A stretch of 48,530 bases of DNA. Origin: an uncultured Bdellovibrionales bacterium (GTDB taxonomy: Bacteria; Bdellovibrionota; Bdellovibrionia; Bdellovibrionales; Bdellovibrionaceae). Made by a program: the position numbers and the translations under genes. This document shows, one piece after another, positions 24,425 through 31,720 of the stretch. The notes beneath the pieces were generated by a model. That model was not told the origin of the DNA. It made no database searches and saw only the letters and a program-made list of their open reading frames with translations. Location of the stretch: NCBI GenBank assembly GCA_903926205.1, contig CAIYID010000006.1, positions 1 through 48,530 on the forward strand, written 5' to 3'. Within the stretch, counting starts at the first letter, position 1. Each line of letters begins with the position of its first letter.

Positions 24425-26067
24425 AATATTTATTGAGTCTATTGCTGCTCTGCTCAGGCCTAGCGGCTCGAGCCGATTTTATCTTTGATCAGTTCATCGC
24501 AAAAGCTCAAAGCCTTCCCTATGAAGAATTACGAGGTCTGCCACTTTTAAACAATGGACGGATCAAACCTCTGGAAAGCTTGGCCAAAGAAACTTCTATT
24601 TACCTCACCGGGTCTTATCAGTTCAAAGGACTCCATCCGATTCAATTACTTTTGGGCTTGATGATTTCAGATGATGGTGAAAATTTACAACTGATCGAGG
24701 TTCGCTCTCCAGAGTTACGGAAACAGTTAGGTCTTCCAACACCAGAGTCCCGGCGTCATTACTCATTAAAAGAGTTAATGTCTGCGAATTTGGAAAGTTT
24801 GGCTTCGGCCTTAATGGAAAAACAAAAAGTCAATAAACGAAGTTTGACAGAAGTTGAGAATAAAACAATTGAGACTTATGAGCAAACTTGGATGTTTCAA
24901 CAAGCTCGCAATGGCGCTTTGTTACTCGGCGCCATGGAGCCGGCTCAAGCCGCGACAGATCCGGCACAAACACCACAAAGTTCAGCTGTGGTGGATGAAT
25001 TTAAATTACTCATGCAGGCTCTTTCAACAAAAGACAGCGTCGAATATCAAAAGCATGCGGCAGAGCTGAAACAAAAATTAAATGCTCAGAATTGGCCAGA
25101 ACCTGTGAGAGCGCAGCTTTCAAATATTGATCGTGAACTTTTCTATCAACAGTACAAACCCTTTCGCTGGGCTTGTTGGATATTTTTCCTTTTTGCTTTT
25201 TTAATGGTGTTTCCTAAATCCAATGAGTGGGTATTTAAGACGGTACCAAAAACAATTTCCGCGACGCTTTTGTTTATTCCTCTTATTTTCCTCGCTCTTG
25301 GTTTTTACATTCGGGTGTCAATCACAGGATTTGCGCCGGTGACAAATATGTACGGCACGATGATTTGGGTGGCCCTGGGCGTGGGTTTCTTTGGTTGGAT
25401 TTTTTATCTCATTTATCGAAATGGAGTTTTCTTAGCGCTGACCTATTTCGGGGCTTTTTGTCTTCTTTTGATCACGGAGCAAATGCCTTTGGTGATCAGT
25501 CCGGACATGGATCCCATCGTTGCAGTTTTAAGAAGTAATTTTTGGCTCACGATTCATGTTCTGACGATCACGATTTCCTATGCAGCATTTAGTATTGCGA
25601 TGTTGTTAGGAAACACGATGATCATTCGTGATCTGTTGAAAAGAAATAATGTGGAGTGGATCAAAACTTACGGCCACTTTTGCTACCGTACCATTCAGTT
25701 GGGTGTCTTTTTGCTGTCGATTGGAATTATTTTAGGTGGAGTGTGGGCGGATTACTCATGGGGAAGATTTTGGGGATGGGATCCAAAAGAGACTTGGGCG
25801 TTGATTGCAGATCTCGGGTTCTTGATTCTTCTGCATGCACGATTAGTGGGTTGGGTTGATTTGTATCGACTGTTACTACTTGCTCCTTTGTCCTATTTAC
25901 TGGTGATCATGGCTTGGTATGGTGTGAACTTTATTTTAGCGACAGGCCTTCACTCCTACGGCTTTTCTAGTGGTGGCGCGCAGATAGTGACTGTGTTTGT
26001 TAGTGTGCAATTATTACTTATTTTTGGTTCATTCTTCACTCGAATGCTGAGAGCCAAAAAGGTTTAA
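24421..26067 (+). CDS. ccsA: CcsA/ResC-like haem handling protein of System II
   Basis: Eight or so membrane helices surround the tryptophan-rich haem-binding WWD segment (WGRFWGWDPKETW) close to the C-terminal end, with the flanking His in LTIHVLTITISY and GLHSYGF. This identifies the haem exporter/lyase subunit that works with ResB. At 548 residues it is longer than most stand-alone CcsA. The extra length is an N-terminal signal-like segment plus about 220 residues predicted to lie in the periplasm, including KPLESLAKE. Some lineages keep such an extension, but its role is unknown to me. The ATG at 24421 overlaps the resB stop, and the next gene follows at once. Confidence 0.92.
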   Translation: MKYLLSLLLLCSGLAARADFIFDQFIAKAQSLPYEELRGLPLLNNGRIKPLESLAKETSIYLTGSYQFKGLHPIQLLLGLMISDDGENLQLIEVRSPELRKQLGLPTPESRRHYSLKELMSANLESLASALMEKQKVNKRSLTEVENKTIETYEQTWMFQQARNGALLLGAMEPAQAATDPAQTPQSSAVVDEFKLLMQALSTKDSVEYQKHAAELKQKLNAQNWPEPVRAQLSNIDRELFYQQYKPFRWACWIFFLFAFLMVFPKSNEWVFKTVPKTISATLLFIPLIFLALGFYIRVSITGFAPVTNMYGTMIWVALGVGFFGWIFYLIYRNGVFLALTYFGAFCLLLITEQMPLVISPDMDPIVAVLRSNFWLTIHVLTITISYAAFSIAMLLGNTMIIRDLLKRNNVEWIKTYGHFCYRTIQLGVFLLSIGIILGGVWADYSWGRFWGWDPKETWALIADLGFLILLHARLVGWVDLYRLLLLAPLSYLLVIMAWYGVNFILATGLHSYGFSSGGAQIVTVFVSVQLLLIFGSFFTRMLRAKKV

Positions 26068-26070
26068 TTG

Positions 26071-26913
26071 ATGGCGAAATATTTTCTCAGCTTGTGGGCT
26101 ATCTTGAGCGCGTTGATAGCCTTTGAGCTTTATCGATTGCATAGAAACCCTGAGCATTCGATGTTGTTTTATTTGCAAACGCGACATTTGCTCAAAGCAA
26201 AATTCGATCTTTCACCAGATCCTGGTCGTACTCTTAGTTTATGGTTTGGCTATGTGGGCTTTGGTTTAATGCTGCTGACAAATTTATATATTATCAGAAA
26301 ACGTCTGAACTTTTTTCGTCAACTGGGAGTTCTAAAAAACTGGCTTGATTTTCATATATTTTGTGGCTTGATGGGGCCGACACTCATTCTTTTTCATTGT
26401 GATTTTAAAGTGCGAGGCTTGGTGGCCATCAGTTTTTGGAGCATGATTGTTTCACTGTCGAGCGGAATTGTCGGTCGATATGTCTACACTCAAATTTCCA
26501 AATTAAAAGGCGACTTCGTTCGTGAAGCTGAGGCCTACAATCGACGAATCAGTGCCTTGATTGAACATAAAGAGCTTGAAATTTCTGAAGAGGAACTCGC
26601 TCACTATCGAACACAAGCTTTGGAAGCAGCAGGAGGTCGTCAGGTTTCAAACAATCCAATGATGGCTCTTACCAGCTCTCTTATTGGTGATGTTAAAATG
26701 AGACTCCTTTCGACTCTAGCCCCAGCGGCTATGGGACCAGCGGGGGAATTATTTTTTCGCGAATACGCCGTGAATATGAGAAAAGCAAACACGGTCGATT
26801 CCTTCAATCGCCTGATGGGTTACTGGCATACTTTTCATACACCCTTTGCGGTCTTTATGTATCTTGCGGCAGTTCTTCATATTGCTGCCGAGTTTTGGTT
26901 GGGCGCCGCTTAG
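26071..26913 (+). CDS. Probable di-haem cytochrome b membrane protein
   Basis: This 280-residue membrane protein has about five hydrophobic segments. Two of them carry His pairs exactly 14 residues apart (H95/H109 and H256/H270), the H-x13-H spacing used for two stacked b haems in cytochrome b and ferric reductase families. A charged helical stretch (about 145-190) separates the two halves. The start at 26071 has AAAGG upstream and lies right after the ccsA stop, so it belongs to the resB-ccsA operon. I infer transmembrane electron transfer between a cytoplasmic donor, perhaps the Fe-S/flavin protein encoded next to it, and the periplasmic cytochromes. I do not recognise a named family. Confidence 0.65.
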   Translation: MAKYFLSLWAILSALIAFELYRLHRNPEHSMLFYLQTRHLLKAKFDLSPDPGRTLSLWFGYVGFGLMLLTNLYIIRKRLNFFRQLGVLKNWLDFHIFCGLMGPTLILFHCDFKVRGLVAISFWSMIVSLSSGIVGRYVYTQISKLKGDFVREAEAYNRRISALIEHKELEISEEELAHYRTQALEAAGGRQVSNNPMMALTSSLIGDVKMRLLSTLAPAAMGPAGELFFREYAVNMRKANTVDSFNRLMGYWHTFHTPFAVFMYLAAVLHIAAEFWLGAA

Positions 26914-26953
26914 CGAGTTAGTCAAAAATAAATTGAAAATAACTTGGCTCAAC

Positions 26954-28303
26954 CTAAGCGGGTTTAGAAAAGCCTTCACCAAATTTTTTATCGATAGCAA
27001 CGCCCAGGCTCATAAGAAATTTAAATGGAACCTCGGCACCGGCGAACACAAAGAGAAAATCGTTATTCAAAGTCACCACGTGATCCTCGTGTTTAACTTG
27101 CAAAGTTTTTTCCTCGATTTTTTCAACTGAGGAATTATACCAAATTTTGATAAGTCCATTTTTTTCCATGTTCAAAATTTTTCTTTGATTTTCCTCATTG
27201 CAACGATCAAAGGACGCCCCTCGTAAGAGGAGATGCACTCGATTGTAAAATTTCGAGGCGGCCAGGGCTTGCGCGGCCTCGACTCCCGCATTACCTCCAC
27301 CCACGACAACGATATCCCTGTCAGTGTATTGTTCTGCGTCGATCAAATTATAGGTGACCTTCGGCAAATCTTCGTTCGGAAGGCCTAAGCGGCGTGGGCT
27401 TCCGCGAACTCCAAGAGCAAGAATTAATCGCTTAGTTGTGACTATTCCCATGGAGGTATTAACCTCAAAAGTTCCGTTCGGCAAAGTTCGAAAGTTTTCA
27501 AAGCGACAACTTTCTTTGACCTTCAAACCTGTATTTTGGCGAACTTGATTCCAATAGCTTAATAAGTTTTCTTTACTGATTTTATTTGTCGAAAATTTCA
27601 TGGTGCCGACCAAGGGAAGTTCGGCGGGATGGGACATAACTATTTTTTGGCGTGGAAAATTATAAACCGTTCCGCCAAATGAGTTTTGTTCTATGAGATA
27701 ATATTTTTTATTCAGCTTTATGGCTTGTAAACCAGCGGCAATTCCTGCCGGACCGGCGCCGATGATCATCAGATCATAGTCCGCAGTCACACCAGATTTA
27801 ATATTTGAAAGTGCATGGTTTGCCGCAAGACTTCCTTGTTTGACTGCGTTTCGAATTAAGCCAGTGCCGCCCAATTCCCCCGCAATATAAACTCCTGGAA
27901 CATTAGTTTCATAGTTTGAAGTCACTCGCGGGATATCCATGCCACGAGTTTTAGTTCCGAAAACTAGAGTGAGCGCGCCCATAGGACAAATCGCTTCGCA
28001 TTGACCGTGACCCACGCATTTAGTTGGAGTGACTAGCGTGGCTTTGTTGTTTACGAGCTGGAGGATATCGCCTTCTGGGCAAGCTTTTGTGCAACTACCA
28101 CAGCCCACACAAAGGTCTAAGTTGACCTCTGGGTGCAAGGTCACGGGCTCATTCGTTTTTGTTGCGACTGAGTTTTGTAATTTGGTTTTTGCTTTTAATT
28201 CTTTCTTTTTAAATTTCGTCAGACGACTGGACCAAAAAATCAAGCCGATGCCGAGAAATGATATGACTTCGATATGGTCCAGAACCATTTTTTTCAAGGA
28301 CAT
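26954..28303 (-). CDS. Membrane-anchored ferredoxin-type Fe-S/FAD/NAD(P) oxidoreductase
   Basis: Residues 9-26 form a membrane helix. Two ferredoxin-like cluster sites follow: C65, C68, C71, C75 and then C96, H99, C102, C106, where the second usual Cys is His. A short segment ETNVPGVYIAGELGG and a thioredoxin-reductase-like flavoprotein come next, with GAGPAG (182-187) for FAD and GGGNAG (335-340) for NAD(P)H. The CxxC redox centre of true thioredoxin reductases is absent. It would take electrons from NAD(P)H and pass them through Fe-S centres, or run in reverse. AGGAG lies upstream of the ATG. It is convergent with the cytochrome b gene, 40 nt apart, and may feed it. Confidence 0.8.
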   Translation of the reverse strand: MSLKKMVLDHIEVISFLGIGLIFWSSRLTKFKKKELKAKTKLQNSVATKTNEPVTLHPEVNLDLCVGCGSCTKACPEGDILQLVNNKATLVTPTKCVGHGQCEAICPMGALTLVFGTKTRGMDIPRVTSNYETNVPGVYIAGELGGTGLIRNAVKQGSLAANHALSNIKSGVTADYDLMIIGAGPAGIAAGLQAIKLNKKYYLIEQNSFGGTVYNFPRQKIVMSHPAELPLVGTMKFSTNKISKENLLSYWNQVRQNTGLKVKESCRFENFRTLPNGTFEVNTSMGIVTTKRLILALGVRGSPRRLGLPNEDLPKVTYNLIDAEQYTDRDIVVVGGGNAGVEAAQALAASKFYNRVHLLLRGASFDRCNEENQRKILNMEKNGLIKIWYNSSVEKIEEKTLQVKHEDHVVTLNNDFLFVFAGAEVPFKFLMSLGVAIDKKFGEGFSKPA

Positions 28304-28488
28304 AGTTCAATCGCTCCTGCCAGCAAAGCTCGGTGACATTATCCTAGACCATTATTATGATCTCTTCTGGACCTATCGGCAGGTTTAGAAAGGAATTAAA
28401 TTCTAGCGAATTTGTCGATAAATTAGTCAGTTCTTTTAATCAGGACGATTTTAACGACAAGGCCACTTTTTTGAGAAAGATTCAGTTA

Positions 28489-29766
28489 TCACGGCTGATT
28501 ATTTTTTTTTCCGAGATGCAATTGGTAGGTTGAGGGAAGTTCCTTGGTGTTAGGAGTTGTTAAACCACCCTTTTGGACGTTTAAAATAAGATTTGTTACA
28601 AACTTCGGATTTACAAAAATTTTAATGTTGGTCTCATAATCAGAAAAGAATCCATGACGATTGAGTGAACACAGAGTCAGTTGTTTGCTGCTAGCACAAT
28701 CAAGATCGACATGATTTCCTGGAAAACCAAAACCCTTGGCTGATCCGGCAAAGGAAAAACTAGCATCTAAGAGTGGAGCCATATTGAATTCGACATCGCC
28801 GTGGTCCACGTTGATAAGTAGATTATCGATTCTAGATTTTGGCTCTGAGTATTGCAAATCTTTGTAAAAAGGACTGGCCAGTAAAAGTGTTGTGACGGTA
28901 AAGATTGCCAATAAAATGTATAGAATATAGCTCAAACCTTTTTTGCGATCAAAAAATTGAGTCATCCAGGCTAACTTCGGAGATGCGGTGTAGAGTTGAT
29001 CTTCTCGCTGCGGAATTTTTAGTACAAAGTAGTAAAGCCAAAAGCCTGAAAACCAAGTCATGAGAGCCGCCCAGAAGACATCAGAGAGGAAATGGCCGCC
29101 GTCGGCCATGCGACCGATACCCATGGCGGTTCCAAGAACCACAGAGCCAAGCAATGAGGTGATACCAAGTCGTAAGTTCCTTCGTCGAAAAATCCACCAA
29201 AAAATCGTAAAGGTAAAACCCACCGAACAGTGACCGCAGGGAAAAGATTTTCCGGGTTGTCCAAAGGCTGGCGTATAAAAAGTGCGGTATTCGTATCGTC
29301 CACCTAATTCAATGACTTCTCTCGGTCGAGGACGTCCCCAATAAGGTTTAAAAATTGAGTTCACCATTAAGCCAGGTCCGAGCATCACGGTCAAAAGAAC
29401 ATAAATGGCATAAACTCTCAATTTTTTAAACTCTGGTTTAAATTGAGCCAGCAGCAAAACACTCAAACTACCAAGAAGAAGTGCTCCCGTAAACCAAGGG
29501 GCGGCATGATAGAAAAAATTCCATAATAGATCGTGAGCCTCAAACCAAGGGTCCTTAATATTTTCAGGATGATAGAAAAAATGCGCAAACCTAAGATCCA
29601 AAGAATTATCACGAAAAAGAATCACCACTGCCAATGTCAATATCAACAGAATAATTAATTCTGGAATCCAAAGTTTTCGATAATTTTTTTTTTTTTGGCT
29701 AGTCATGATTTTCATTCGTTTATTGATGAAATTAGGTGGTGAAGCGGACTTTCGCAAGCGAAACAT
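28489..29766 (-). CDS. PAP2 family phosphatase with C-terminal beta domain
   Basis: A membrane phosphatase of the PAP2 superfamily, which removes phosphate from lipids such as undecaprenyl pyrophosphate, phosphatidic acid or lipid A. All three motifs are visible: KPYWGRPRP, FPCGHCS (usually PSGH; Ser is replaced by Cys) and GRMADGGHFLSDV with the catalytic His and Asp. About six helices are followed after residue 295 by a soluble, probably periplasmic beta-rich domain of about 130 residues. The start is uncertain: 29766, 29715 and 29706 are all ATG without a clear ribosome binding site. A run of 13 A in the coding strand (plus 29684-29696) lies near the 5' end. Confidence 0.85.
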   Translation of the reverse strand: MFRLRKSASPPNFINKRMKIMTSQKKKNYRKLWIPELIILLILTLAVVILFRDNSLDLRFAHFFYHPENIKDPWFEAHDLLWNFFYHAAPWFTGALLLGSLSVLLLAQFKPEFKKLRVYAIYVLLTVMLGPGLMVNSIFKPYWGRPRPREVIELGGRYEYRTFYTPAFGQPGKSFPCGHCSVGFTFTIFWWIFRRRNLRLGITSLLGSVVLGTAMGIGRMADGGHFLSDVFWAALMTWFSGFWLYYFVLKIPQREDQLYTASPKLAWMTQFFDRKKGLSYILYILLAIFTVTTLLLASPFYKDLQYSEPKSRIDNLLINVDHGDVEFNMAPLLDASFSFAGSAKGFGFPGNHVDLDCASSKQLTLCSLNRHGFFSDYETNIKIFVNPKFVTNLILNVQKGGLTTPNTKELPSTYQLHLGKKNNQP

Positions 29767-29788
29767 CTGACACTAAAGGCTATTTCAG

Positions 29789-29818
29789 TTGACTGATTTT
29801 CATGCAAGAGAGTAGTTT
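29789..29818 (+). promoter_or_regulatory. Candidate promoter of the deiminase-like gene
   Basis: TTGACT (29789-29794) and TAGTTT (29813-29818) are 18 nt apart in the 58-nt divergent gap. The predicted start of transcription would fall at about the ATG (29825), which lacks a Shine-Dalgarno. A leaderless message is possible. The -10 match is weak. Confidence 0.25.
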
Positions 29819-29824
29819 TCCTCG

Positions 29825-30835
29825 ATGCAAAAAAATCGTCCTCCTGCTGAATGGGAACCACATCGAGCTTGTTGGTCTGCGTGGCCTAGTCACAAAGAAA
29901 TTTGGCAGGAAAACCTGGAGTCTGCTCAGCTGGAGTTCACGCAACTCTGTAAGGCCATTGCTTTGAGCGAAAAACTTGAAATTTTAATTCCTTTTCCAGA
30001 GCAGTTGATGATAGCGGCCCATGCTCTTAGAGGTTTGAAGGTTCGTTTTCATGCTGTCCCTTTTGGGGATATCAGGCTGCGGGATATAGTACCAATTTTT
30101 ACTCGCAATTTAGAAACTAGTCAGTTGCAAACCGTGCGTTTCGGTTTTAATGGATGGGGCGGAAAATATCAGCCGATTCATGAAGATCAGGTTTCCAAAA
30201 AAGTGACAGACCTTATGGGAGTACCCTTTCGTGAATTTCCTTGGATTTTGGAAGGCAGCGCGATTGAAATGGATGGACGAGGAACCGCTTTGACGACTCG
30301 TCAATGCTTGTTGAATTCTAATCGAAATAATGATCGGGTTCCTTCAGAAAATGAAGTTGAAGAGCGCCTCAAAGAAGCTTTGAATATTGAAAAGGTTTTA
30401 TGGATTGAGGAAGGATTGTTGAATGATTACGCCGATGGCCATATTGACAATCTGGTGAGATTCGTTGCTCCAGGCCATGTGGTTTGCCTGAAGACCAGTG
30501 GAAAATCTGATCCCAATGAAAAAGTTTTTAAAAATATTTATGAACAGCTTTTAAATTTTACCGATGTGAATGGGCAGAAACTGAAAATTACTCAAGTAAA
30601 CTCTCCCGGGAATTTTGAAAACAATGAAGGTCATGTTGTTCCTGCCAGTCCTCTGAGCTTTTATATTAGCAATAAAATAGTGATCGTACCGGTTTTTGAA
30701 ACTGAATATGATGATCTGGCGGTTTCTCAAATTGCTCAATGTTTTCCTTCGCGAAAAACAATTGGTGTTAAAGCTTCTTCCTTGCTTTTTGGAGGAGGAG
30801 CTTTTCATAGTATTACGCAACAGGAGCCTACGTAA
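29825..30835 (+). CDS. Agmatine deiminase family protein with catalytic Cys replaced by Ser
   Basis: The 336-residue protein has the layout of the agmatine deiminase/porphyromonas-type arginine deiminase family: WPSHKEIW near the start, DIRLRD (82-87), LEGSAIEMDGRGT (142-154), NDYADGHIDN (200-209, with H206 and D208) and the C-terminal GGGAFHSITQQEP. Family members hydrolyse agmatine to N-carbamoylputrescine and ammonia using a Cys in the last motif (GGG-x-x-H-C-I-T). Here that residue is Ser329 (codon AGT at 30809-30811). The other conserved His, Asp and Glu remain. The gene is intact in length and frame, so it may be an inactive or altered enzyme kept for another role. No polyamine genes are nearby. 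Confidence 0.8.
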   Translation: MQKNRPPAEWEPHRACWSAWPSHKEIWQENLESAQLEFTQLCKAIALSEKLEILIPFPEQLMIAAHALRGLKVRFHAVPFGDIRLRDIVPIFTRNLETSQLQTVRFGFNGWGGKYQPIHEDQVSKKVTDLMGVPFREFPWILEGSAIEMDGRGTALTTRQCLLNSNRNNDRVPSENEVEERLKEALNIEKVLWIEEGLLNDYADGHIDNLVRFVAPGHVVCLKTSGKSDPNEKVFKNIYEQLLNFTDVNGQKLKITQVNSPGNFENNEGHVVPASPLSFYISNKIVIVPVFETEYDDLAVSQIAQCFPSRKTIGVKASSLLFGGGAFHSITQQEPT

Positions 30836-31069
30836 GAGTTCCTCGAGCATTGGTCAACTATTGTTAGATTACACACCGAATGAGCTGATCTAGAATCGCG
30901 TTATTGACGAAATAAATACTCACAGGAGAGGAGAAATTCCTCTTTGTTTATTTGCTCATAAACACAGACAAAGAATTTACTAATTCTAACTCTTCGTTAT
31001 TAGACAATATTTAGATAAGTTCATCTTGGCTGGATCTTTGCTTCTGCAAGGAAATGGGCGGGGGTAGTT
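30836..31069. other. Intergenic region with a small hairpin
   Basis: No gene is seen. A perfect 6-bp hairpin AGAGGA/TCCTCT with a GAAAT loop lies at 30927-30943, about 90 nt after the deiminase-like stop. It is followed by a T-containing but interrupted stretch, so it is at best a weak terminator. Confidence 0.35.
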
Positions 31070-31246
31070 ATGAGGAAGAATGATGTTTTTTCAGTGAAGG
31101 CTGAATCGAAAAAAAAATCAGAAAGCAAGCGAGTAGCTCATAAAAAAATGCAGCTGAGTCGACGCTGGGACTCGTATTGGAAACGAAAGTACAGAGCCAT
31201 GGTTATCGGTTGGAGTAGGTATTTTTTTCCTTTAAGAAACAACTGA
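31070..31246 (+). CDS. Possible small basic protein (58 aa)
   Basis: An ATG at 31070 follows GGGGGT and opens a 58-codon frame ending TGA at 31244-31246. The product is very rich in Lys, Arg and Ser in its first half and aromatic plus basic in its second (RRWDSYWKRKYRAM, YFFP). The composition resembles a nucleic-acid-binding or membrane-peripheral small protein, but there is no recognised motif. Nothing else occupies this stretch, and the binding site is reasonable. It could also be chance. Confidence 0.4.
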   Translation: MRKNDVFSVKAESKKKSESKRVAHKKMQLSRRWDSYWKRKYRAMVIGWSRYFFPLRNN

Positions 31247-31320
31247 CAGAGCTCTTGCTAGCAGTGAAATAACGTGTTGTCTTATGAAAAATACACTTTC
31301 AATCAGAAACTGGGGGGCTT

Positions 31321-31596
31321 GTGATTTTTATTTTATTTTTAGTTATAGGTTTGGTCATTGGCTCTATGGCCGGGAGTATTGTTGAATCACCGATTCTCGG
31401 GAAACTTAGGAATATTATTGTTGGAGTGATTGGGGCTTTGTTTGGGGGATATTTTCTCAGTGTATTAAGTGTTTCGGATTACAGTATAATTGAATCTACA
31501 GGAATGTCTGTGCTTGGAGCTGTGACATTTTTAATGGTCGCAGGACTAGTAAAAAGTACTTTAGGGTCCGGCAAAGATCCATTTTCTACAGCGTAA
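31321..31596 (+). CDS. GlsB/YeaQ/YmgE family small membrane protein
   Basis: The 91-residue product has three hydrophobic segments with Gly-rich spacing: VIGLVIGSMAGSIV, then IIVGVIGALFGGYFLSVL, then GMSVLGAVTFLMVAGLV. This is the layout of the transglycosylase-associated family, small inner-membrane proteins often linked to envelope or general stress whose biochemical role is not established. The start is GTG at 31321, preceded by a run of G that can serve as ribosome binding site. It has no close operon partner. Confidence 0.75.
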   Translation: MIFILFLVIGLVIGSMAGSIVESPILGKLRNIIVGVIGALFGGYFLSVLSVSDYSIIESTGMSVLGAVTFLMVAGLVKSTLGSGKDPFSTA

Positions 31597-31720
31597 TTTT
31601 TTGTGCGGATCGGACTAGTCTTAATTTCAAAGTCCAGATTACCGTTGAGGTTTTCACTGTTTCTCAGATAATGAAATTCTACATGTTAGTATAGTAGCTC
31701 AATCATCTGGAGGTTTCTCT

